DNA of 64,000 nucleotides from Heliocidaris erythrogramma (Eukaryota; Echinodermata; Echinoidea; Camarodonta; Echinometridae): contig CM046864.1 in assembly GCA_025617745.1 (NCBI GenBank), positions 29,925,162 through 29,989,161 of the forward strand, written 5' to 3'. Shown here piece after piece: positions 56,034 through 64,000 of this stretch (position 1 is the first letter of the stretch; each line of letters opens with the position of its first letter). A program made the translations under genes and the position numbers. The notes beneath the pieces were generated by a model. That model saw only the letters and a program-made list of their open reading frames with translations. It searched no databases and had not been told where the DNA came from.

Positions 56034-58303
56034 ATGAATTCGGAAGAAGAAGCAGCTGGGTCAGGGAGACCTGCTTCTTCCGAAGAGTTGTCTAGCAAGA
56101 CGACTCGGCCTTCCAGAACTCCCCCGAGTACAGCGGTACGCGGGGGAGGGAGGAGGGCTAAAGGTAAGTTGCCTAGTGGTGTTCCCTTGCAGAGTTTGCC
56201 AGTCTCGGAGCTTGCGGCTTCGGGACGGGTGGCGTTAACTGAATCGGGATTGTCAACTCCGAAGCCTGTGGTTTCGGGGTGGGTGGCGTCAGATTCTAGT
56301 GGTTTGGATATCTCGAATCCAATCCCCCGGTCGCTGAGACCAGAGGGGGGGGGGGGGGGGGGGCTGTTGTTTCCCGTACGGTAGCGTTCACTCGCTCTGA
56401 TCCGTTAGGGGAGACGCGCCCCACTACTGCAGGGCAACCCACGGGCTTAGTCCATGTTGGTCTGGGTTCTCAAACCCTAGCCCCCGGCAAACGCCATATG
56501 GGGGAACGAGTACTTTCTGGGCTGTCTCAGTTGCCAGCTGATGGGAATGCTCGAGCTAACATTTATGGACGCTCTTCGGAGCAACAGGTGTTTTCACCTG
56601 AGTGCGTGACTACTAGTGCTCCCCTATTGCTGCTTTCGAGCGGTCCAATAGTGGGTTCACACGCCTTTAGTAGTCATCGGGCACATACCGAGTCATCTCG
56701 GTCTGCCCACGCACTGGGAGCTTTTAGCTCCCAACCCATGGCTATGGCATCTTCTTGCCTAGCCAATATGGGTGATTTGGGCGATTCTCTAGGCTTACGC
56801 CATGAACGCTCCAATCCCTTTATGGGAAGTGAACGTCCCTCCGCGGAGGGATCGGTTCGTGTTTCCGAAGAGGCTTCGGGGATCCGAACGAATCCGATTA
56901 AGCGTTCTAAGAAAAGGGTTTCGGCTACGACTCTGGTCGAGCCAGCCAAGAAAAAGGCCAAGAAGAAGGCAAAAAGCAGCAAGGCTTTGCCGGCCTCTTG
57001 CCCGTCTGGCCTGGCTAACCCGGCTAGCTCCTCTCAAGCTGACATGTTCAGTATGATGCGGGCTTTTGCTCAGAATCAGGGTTGGTCCTTTGTACCGGCT
57101 TCTTCAACCCTGACTTCTGTCCCTATTCAGGGATCTCGCTTTGAGTCTAATCAGCCTTTTGTGATTGATTCCTCTTTGTCTGAGACTGATTCGCATGTGC
57201 CTCCTATTCCCGCGGCCCTTGGGGCTCCGCCGGGCGAGGAGAATTTTGGTGAATCATGCGGGGACCTGCCTGCGGAGGCCTTTGTTAGCGTTCCTTTGTC
57301 TCATTCCACTCGGGTGGAACCAGATTTGGATGTGTCCTCTCAAGCTTCGGTTCCCGAATCGCTTGGGCAGGCGGAGTCTCAATCGCTCAATCTCTGTGGA
57401 GTGGAAGCGATTGCTTTGTTGTCCAAATATCTCCCTGAAGTTCAGTCAACCCGCGCGCAGGGTTCGACTTCGCGTTGGAATTTCAAGCAGCAGGTCTCCT
57501 CTGAGGGTATTGCTCTTGAGGAGGTTTTCAAGCTGGAGTATGACCGCATTGAGGCCGCGCTGTTGGTTAAGCGATCTAATGCGGTCAGGGGTAAGGCCTT
57601 TGCCTTTTGTTCTCAGGACCAAGACAGCTTTTTCAAGGCTAAGACTCTTTCTCCTGAGATTTTAGAGGTTGGTCGTCGCTTGCGGGCGACTAATCCGCTT
57701 ACCTCCGCTGCGTTCAGGGCGGAGGATAAGATTTGGTCTAATATTGAAAACCACATTAGGTCAGGGATGCGTTTGGCGGCTTTTCAAGGGCTTCTCTCCG
57801 ACCTTAGGTCCAGGGCGGAGGAGTTGAATGTTACCGATGGTGACAAGCTGATTATTGACGACTTGCTGCATACTCTTTTTTGTCTGCAGTGGTCGCAGCT
57901 TTCCACCGCAGCTGCTTCGGCTACGTTCCGTCGCAGGACCTCGGCTCTCTCCGCACTGGGTGTTAGAGAGTCGGGCATTGCTCAACTTCTCCGAGATGTT
58001 CCGTCTCGGGGTCCTTCGCTTTTTGGTGGTAAATTCGCTACGGTGTTTCAAAGAGAGATCGATGCGCGAAAGCAGATCTCGGATATGACTAAGCAGTTTC
58101 ACACTAGCTCTAAGCCAACGCGGGCCCCTGTTCGGCGTAGACCGGCTGGTCCCGTTTCGGGTCAACGCAGTCGCGTGTCTAGGGTCCCGCCTCCTGAGCC
58201 TCAGCCATCTCCTTCTCGTGGGAGAGGGAGTCGTGGCAGGGGCTTTTCGAGAGGTTCTCGTGGTAAGGCGGTGGCTTCGCAGAAGGCCAAGCCTGGATTT
58301 TGA
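56034..58303 (+). CDS. DIRS gag-like region
   Basis: Starts MNSEEEAAGSGRPASSEELS. It is Ser/Pro-rich, with a Lys-rich segment (PAKKKAKKKAKSSKALPA), a helical middle part (EVFKLEYDRIEAALLVKRSN; KLIIDDLLHTLFCLQWSQLS) and a basic Arg/Gly-rich end (SRGRGSRGRGFSRGSRGKAV) suited to nucleic-acid binding. This is the layout of the first ORF of animal DIRS elements. The product would package or bind element RNA. Treated as part of a fossil element. Confidence 0.7.
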
Positions 58304-60262
58304 TGTTTTTCCCCGAGCGCTTGTTCGACCGAATGTGGTAGGTGGCCGACTTCATGCGTTTCTCCCCGCTTGGGAGGCCATCTCCGGGGACGTGTTTGTT
58401 CTCTCCGTCGTGCGAGACGGATTCTTCATAGATCTTTGCGCCTCGCTCCCCGGAGGGGCTATAAGAATTCGGTCACCTCCCATGTCTGCCCTGTCTCGGT
58501 CTCATGCTTCAAAGGAGATCGAGTCTCTTTTGGAAAAGAGGGCTATAGAAAGGGTAAGAGACAGGCCGTCTCTTTCCCTTTCTCCAATTTTCGTTATTCC
58601 CAAGCGCTCGGGAAAACTTCGTTTGATACTGAACCTGAAAAGAATAAACAAATTCATTCCTCAGGTTCATTTTCGGATGGAGACTCTTGCCTCCATTCTT
58701 CCGTTGATCAAAAGGGAAGACTACGTGGTCTCGATAGATCTCAAGGACGCGTACTTTCACATTCCCATTCATCGCGCATCTCGCGATCTTCTGGGGTTCT
58801 CCTTCCTCTCGGATACTTATCGTTTTCGTGCTCTTCCCTTCGGGCTGCGCCCGGCCCCTCGGGTTTTTACTCAAGTTGTAGCGGTGCTAGCGGCCTCTCT
58901 GAGGCGTCGCGGCCTGCGGTTGTTTTGTTACCTAAACGATTGGCTTCTCCTTGCGGAGTCGCGCGATCGCTTGGTGGACGAGACTCGTTTGCTCGTCTCT
59001 CTTACTCAAGACTTAGGTTTCCTAATAAATTGGGAGAAGTCAGAGTTAGTTCCCACTCGCAGCCCAGTTTTTCTGGGGGCGGTGTTAGACATAAGGAATC
59101 AGTTGGCTCGGCCCAGTCGAGTCAGGATTCTCACCATTGTCTCTGCGGCTCGCAAGCTCTTGCTGGCCAGAAGAGTCTCGGCCAGACAGTGGCTTCAGTT
59201 TCTAGGTTATCTAGCCAGTCTAGTCGATGTTCTAGAGGACTGCCGGCTCCTCATGAGACCCTTTCAGAGACATCTCCTCAAGTTCTTCAAGCCGGGAAAA
59301 GACTCTCTTTTGGTCTGGGTTCCAGTACCAGTAGGGATCAAGTCTCTTCTCTCTTGTTGGACGAGCGAGGTGTTTCTCGCGCGAGGCAGGTCCTTCTCTG
59401 CCCCTCTTCCGTCGATATCGGTTTCGACGGACGCCTCTCGGTTGGGGTGGGGAGGACACTGCAACGGCAGCACGGTTGGGGGGGGGGGGGGGGATTGGTC
59501 TCATCTTGGGACTCTTCCTCATATCAATGTCCTGGAGTTTATGGCAGTTCTGTTGACCTTGCTCCATTTCAGAAGTCGACTTCTCAGTCGTTCGGTTCTG
59601 ATTCTCACGGACAATGTTACTGTGGCGGCATACATCAATCGGCAGGGAGGCACTCGTTCGGTTGCCCTGAATGCCCTAGCAGCTCAGCTGTGGAGGTGGT
59701 GTCGTCGCATGGCAATCACACCCGTGGCCTCTTTCATCCCGGTCGGGAAAACCTCATTGCGGATTTTCTGTCCCGGGGCAGGTATCTTCCATCGGAATGG
59801 ACGCTCCATCCGGAGGTATTTTGCCGCATTCGCAGTTGCCTAGGTCCACTGGAAGTGGATCTATTTGCGTCGGTGCTAAATCACCAGCTGCCGAAGTATT
59901 GCTCCCGTGTTCGCGATCAGGGAGCATGGGCTCTCGATGCTTTCTCCCTCAGCTGGGAGAACCTTCAGGGATTCGCCTTTCCTCCCTTCCAACTGATTCC
60001 GCGTGTCTTGCGGAAAATCAGGGAAGATCGGGCGCGGGTGCTTGTAATAGCTCCCTTTTGGCCCAGGAGGAATTGGTTTCCGGAACTTATGAGCCTTCTA
60101 AGGGCTCAACCGTTAGTTCTCCCGTTAAGAGCGGATCTGGTGTTACAGCCCCTATCGGGGATTCTTCACCACAATCCGGAGTCTCTTCTTTTGACTGCTT
60201 GGCCCCTGTCAGGGAATCTGCAAGACAGTCGGGTCTCTCTGATAGAGCCGCGGACTTTTTAA
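58218..60262 (+). CDS. DIRS reverse transcriptase / RNase H region
   Basis: RT motifs in order: SPIFVIPKRSGKLRLILNLK, YVVSIDLKDAYFHIPIH, FRALPFGLRPAPRVFTQVV. Then comes an RNase H-like domain (STDASRLGWGGHCNG) and a C-terminal region typical of DIRS polymerases (PEVFCRIRSCLGPLEVDLFA; VLVIAPFWPRRNWFPELMSL). It would copy the RNA to DNA. It overlaps the recombinase gene downstream, as is usual in this family. Treated as part of a fossil element. Confidence 0.8.
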
Positions 60263-61236
60263 TGTCCAGTCGTAGGGTTTCTACTAGGGAAATTTACAAT
60301 TCCCGTCTCTCGGTCTTTTTCCTTTGGTGCAAAGAGAGAAATCAAACCCCTTCTAAGGCTCCTATTGGTTCAATTGCGGATTTCTTAATCTCGTTATTTG
60401 ACAAAGGGAGATCTATTTCTACTATCCGAGGCTACCGTTCGGCGATCGGGGCCATTCATTCGGGTTTCTCGGATGGTTCGGGGATTTCCAATTCCCCGCT
60501 ACTAAGTGGTTTGATTCGTTCGTTCTTTCTGAAACGACCTTCGTTTTCTAAGTTAGTGCCGTCTTGGAGTCTGCCTAAGGTCCTGGAGGCCTTGGCGAAA
60601 CCTCCTTTTGAACCGTTAGGTGAAGCTTCGCTTCATCATCTTACGGTTAAGACGCTCTTTTTGGTAGCTTTTGCCTCTGGGCAGAGGCGCAGTACTCTTC
60701 ATGCTCTCTGTCTTACTCCTGGTCATGTTCGCTGGGAGAGAAAAGGCGTAAGATTGATTCCTAGGGCTTCTTTTGTGGCCAAGAATCAGACAGCTGCCTC
60801 TGGCCCTGTTGAGATTTTTCTTTGTCCGCTTTCTAACTTTTCTTCGGTGCGTGAGGACAAAGTTTGGTGTCCTGTAAGGGCTCTCAAATGGTATATTGAT
60901 AAGACTAAGTCTTATCGTAAGGATGATCAGTTGTTCCTGATCACTAGAGAGCCTTTTTCTCCTGCCTCTCTTGATTCCATCTCTAGATGGATCGTTGAAG
61001 CTATTAGGGCCGCTGGCACAGAGGCTCTTTTATCCGACAGTAAGCCTCGTGCTCATGATACTCGTAGTGTCAGCACTTCTTGGGCTCTGTTTCAAGGTGT
61101 GGCGCTTGTTGATATTTTGAAGGCTGCTTATTGGCGTTCGCCCAATTCCTTCATTTCTTGCTACCTTAGGGATATTCCCGCAGGTGAAGCTTTGTTTGCG
61201 TCAGCCACCTTGAAGGCCGCTGTGTCTTCGTTGTAG
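59797..61236 (+). CDS. DIRS tyrosine recombinase
   Basis: The core-binding part begins near 60236 (LSDRAADFLMSSRRVSTREI, YRSAIGAIHSGF). The catalytic part has FASGQRRSTLHALCLTPGHV (first Arg), KPRAHDTRSVSTSWALF (HxxR) and NSFISCYLRDIPAG (nucleophilic Tyr). This R-HxxR-Y set defines tyrosine recombinases; in DIRS elements the enzyme inserts a circular DNA copy without target duplication. The first 140 or so codons overlap the polymerase region in another frame and are probably not part of the domain. Confidence 0.85.
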   Translation: MDAPSGGILPHSQLPRSTGSGSICVGAKSPAAEVLLPCSRSGSMGSRCFLPQLGEPSGIRLSSLPTDSACLAENQGRSGAGACNSSLLAQEELVSGTYEPSKGSTVSSPVKSGSGVTAPIGDSSPQSGVSSFDCLAPVRESARQSGLSDRAADFLMSSRRVSTREIYNSRLSVFFLWCKERNQTPSKAPIGSIADFLISLFDKGRSISTIRGYRSAIGAIHSGFSDGSGISNSPLLSGLIRSFFLKRPSFSKLVPSWSLPKVLEALAKPPFEPLGEASLHHLTVKTLFLVAFASGQRRSTLHALCLTPGHVRWERKGVRLIPRASFVAKNQTAASGPVEIFLCPLSNFSSVREDKVWCPVRALKWYIDKTKSYRKDDQLFLITREPFSPASLDSISRWIVEAIRAAGTEALLSDSKPRAHDTRSVSTSWALFQGVALVDILKAAYWRSPNSFISCYLRDIPAGEALFASATLKAAVSSL

Positions 61237-61304
61237 TCTTTGGTGTAATCCTATTCCCTTCTGCTCGAAACATGCCTCCCGGGCTTTGAGTTGGCGCTGG
61301 TCTG

Positions 61305-61650
61305 GCATAATAGGTAGGTATATATGATTTATTGCAGTAAATTTGTAAAATCAGCACTGATTTTCTTATTTACTATATAAATCTATATACCTACCTATTA
61401 TGCCTGTAGTCTGGACTACGGGACCCCTTCGAGAATTTATCACACATGAGTCACAATATTGTGCGCACCCCCCGTAATCCTATTGTCCCCTTCGCCACTC
61501 ACGCGCGTCAATACGCTACGGCCATCTTCCTCTTTTGCGAGCAATCCCAAGTAGAAACATGTTGCTTGCAAGGTGAGGGGAAGGAGGGAGGGTCATAGGT
61601 AGGTATATAGATTTATATAGTAAATAAGAAAATCAGTGCTGATTTTACAA
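61305..61650 (+). repeat. DIRS internal complementary region, direct repeat and right terminus
   Basis: 61305-61341 is complementary to the left end (55444-55480). 61343-61398 is complementary to the right end (61595-61650; AAATCAGCACTGATTTTC and its inverse are visible). Between them 61385-61534 repeats the left 150 bp. An alternative reading is a whole element ending at 61341 abutting a short internally deleted relative at 61343-61650. Confidence 0.75.
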
Positions 61651-64000
61651 GTTTGTTTGTTTGTTTGTTAGTGCCCTAACGTTTGAACGGTTCCATTTCA
61701 GTTCACCAAATTTTCAGCGAATCTTCATCTAAGTAATATGCGATTTCCTATTGAATTCCACGGTTACATTTGCATCTGATTTTTTAAAATTATTTTTTAA
61801 ATTATTTTTTTTAATTTTATAGCGCCGAAGGTACAGCCCTTTATATACACGTACCGTCATTAGCCTGTGCAATGCAGTGTGCGAAAAAGCACCGCAACAT
61901 AGTATCTATTGAGTAATCGTATCCGCACCCGCGCGCGCAACGGTGTGGATCAAAACTATTTTGCGAGGTATGCGTAATCTGCGTAACATACAGTCGCCGA
62001 GAGCTCTATGCATAGACGTATTATAGATTTACTAGACGGAAAGCAGCACGCGCGGAAATCATTACGCGAATGGAATTAGGCCCCGCCTCTTTGGGATCAA
62101 CTGAAGGGACGATAATCACCCGTTATCGCCGTGATATCGATAATAGCCGTTGCATTATTCATTTTTCTTGCGCGTGTCAGTTTATTGTGAGATTTTGATT
62201 GGATGCTAAGTCATGAATATGTACATAATTCGATAGTATCGATTAAAATTTACTTGACCTCAACTTTGTCAGTTCAAGACCTATTAATTATGCAGATGAT
62301 ATGCAATGACGTCACCCGCACGAAATGAGAGATTTTAGTTCAAAAGTACAAGGTGAGTAGAGCTCAAATTGCCAGTAAATTATCTAATTTAATTCATTAA
62401 TAAGAATTAGCTGTACTATTCTAGGTGATCTATAATAATTTCTCTACAATTTAAAGGGATTGACAAGAGTTGTGTTGAAAAAGAACTGAAACAATTTTCT
62501 CTCGAAATTACAGTTCTAAATTTATCGTCGAGAGGTAGTTTGACACGGTCACACGGAGATGGCTGTCCTCACACGCTGCGGCTCGTGACAGCTACCCAGG
62601 CAGTCCCGGGTCAGTTCCAGCCACCGGCGCGGTGGCTGTTTCGACAGCGTCAAAAATTCAGTGCATGCAAGCAAGAAATTTTTTAATCTAAGTAGATCTA
62701 GATCTAGATCTAACGTTAGTAAACTCTTTCAATTATGATAGACTATTGCATAATATTTTCCTCATGTTGTTCATCTGTATATGCTGCACACAAGCGTATC
62801 CATTAGTCCAACTTTGCCTTGGAATCTTGGACCTAACGTACGATACGGTTAGAATAAATTTGGAGACTGAGTGTGACTGTGCGACTGTGTGATTCTACGA
62901 TGTCGATTTTTATAAGATATCTAACAGACCGGAATTAGTGGAGATAAAAATTTGTTAATGTAACACGAGGTTTTACTGTTTTCAGCTCACAATAAGACAT
63001 TTTATTCCATAAACCGAAGTCTGAAGAATAGTACCGTATCTTGAGTAGATGTAAAGTTAGACTTAGACCAAAAGCTTCAGTATCTCTGTATCGTCGGTTG
63101 TTCCGCTGAGACTCCGTCTGGCTCCACTAGACCTCCGTACATAGATGGGGAAGGTTGAGAAATGTCAGAAATATTAAAGATTTCCCCATAACAGACGGTT
63201 ATTTCTGTCTAATGTAGACTTAGCTAGGCCTAGGGCTAAAGCTGTGCTTGGCCTTGGGGGACGAATTCAAAGTAGGCCTTTAACCATGTTTGATAAGAAA
63301 TTTAGATGGATGTAGACTCTGTTCAACCTCACTTTCATGCCTGACTTTGTTTTCGTTGTCAAAAGACTTGGATCTATAATCATACTTGGTTCAGTTCATG
63401 TCATTTTGTCAATTAAACTAAGTTAAATATACTATAGTCCGATAGACTGATTTTTTTTAATGGGGGAGGGGGGCAATGTATTTTGGGCAAAATTTCAGTC
63501 TGGTGTAAGGCCAGTTTATGGATCCCTGTTCAAAATTTCAGGTATTGTAAGACATGTGATTGAGTGGTGACTTACAGGCATGAAAGCTGGAAAGGAATGG
63601 CAACATATAAATTTTACTAACAAATGCGAAGTAAACGTTAATATAGAAGATATACATCTTCCCGGTAATTTGATTATTCCTGTCAAATGAAAAAAAAAAT
63701 CCCTTCCAAAAAAGAACAAACTTACACTTTTATTTAATTGCCAACGTAAAAAAAAACAACGTACATTTACACCAAGTCTAAATAAAATGGTAGAAAAAAC
63801 CTCAATTAACTAAATGGCCCTACCCCCACTACTCAATGCATATTTAATGAATACATTCACCGGTATTAAGTATATCAACAAGAAAAGAAACTTTTGCCAC
63901 TAGTGACATGTCAAATACTTCACACGTTATTTTTACATTATCTGCATATGTATTCATGATTAGATTTGATTCGGTCCCGTCCGGTTACATATTTTAGCTT
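61651..64000. other. Non-coding DNA right of the DIRS element
   Basis: (TTTG)n at 61653-61668, then AT-rich DNA. A CpG-richer part at 61850-62100 precedes TGACGTCA at 62307-62314, a perfect CRE, and a strong splice-donor-like AAG/GTGAGT at 62353. These could be a promoter and first untranslated exon, but no coding exon follows in the window. TCTAGA-type repeats lie at 62693-62711. Confidence 0.4.

Larger units (their letters stand above)
55443..61650 (+). mobile_element. DIRS-type (tyrosine recombinase) retrotransposon, nearly whole
   Basis: About 6.2 kb. Parts in order: left terminal repeat (from 55443), gag-like region, reverse transcriptase with RNase H, tyrosine recombinase, internal complementary region (about 61305-61400) and right terminal repeat (about 61595-61650). 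The first part of the internal region is complementary to the left end and its second part to the right end, the hallmark of DIRS elements, which replicate through a circle and integrate by recombinase instead of DDE integrase. A 150-bp sequence at 55463-55612 recurs directly at 61385-61534 with a single difference, so the copy is young. It looks nearly whole, with perhaps one to three breaks. Confidence 0.88.

Noticed and set aside
56674-58165. Other-frame open stretches over the DIRS gag-like region
   Set aside because: Shadows of a GC-rich coding region, with Arg- and Ser-biased composition.

Overview
The window reads as repeat-rich, AT-rich DNA of a marine invertebrate deuterostome, most likely an echinoderm such as a sea urchin. 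This rests on the mix of mobile elements: a DIRS tyrosine-recombinase retrotransposon, XPG-nuclease (Academ-like) DNA transposons, Penelope-like elements, CR1-like and Tx1-like LINEs, a tRNA-derived SINE and many TA/TTAA hairpin elements. The species is an inference. There is no operon, rRNA, functional tRNA or CRISPR array. The only plausible host coding DNA is one or two exons near 40.0-41.1 kb.

Layout. 1-5.4 kb: LINE fragment, one terminal repeat of a second Academ-like family (called Academ-2 here), and a broken Ty3/Gypsy copy. 5.7-7.9 kb: candidate TTAA element. 8.5-14.8 kb (unit A): an LTR-like sequence split by a nearly whole Tc1/mariner-type transposon, then a decayed Academ-2 gene. 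14.8-16.8 kb: two LINE remnants. 16.8-27.9 kb: the main find, an 11,095-bp DNA transposon with about 570-bp terminal inverted repeats, a 3-bp TAT target duplication and a six-exon minus-strand gene for a protein of about 1,465 residues carrying an XPG/FEN1-like nuclease. 27.9-36.1 kb: two Tx1-like LINE copies, a SINE, unit B (a second copy of unit A with a Penelope insertion) and a rearranged Penelope-type reverse transcriptase. 36-55.4 kb: mostly non-coding, with hairpin elements, tandem repeats, a Penelope RT on the minus strand and possible host exons. 55.4-61.65 kb: a young, nearly whole DIRS element. 61.65-64 kb: non-coding.

How the parts relate. The window is a record of nested insertions. 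Unit B preserves the empty site of the mariner-type element found in unit A, and unit A preserves the empty site of the Penelope fragment found in unit B. A LINE 3' end is split by the 11-kb transposon, with its two halves outside the inverted repeats. Reading frame and splice phase agree across all six exons of that transposon gene except at one AC microsatellite, so it is either freshly inactivated or polymorphic. Three XPG-like sequences from two related transposon families occur within 33 kb.
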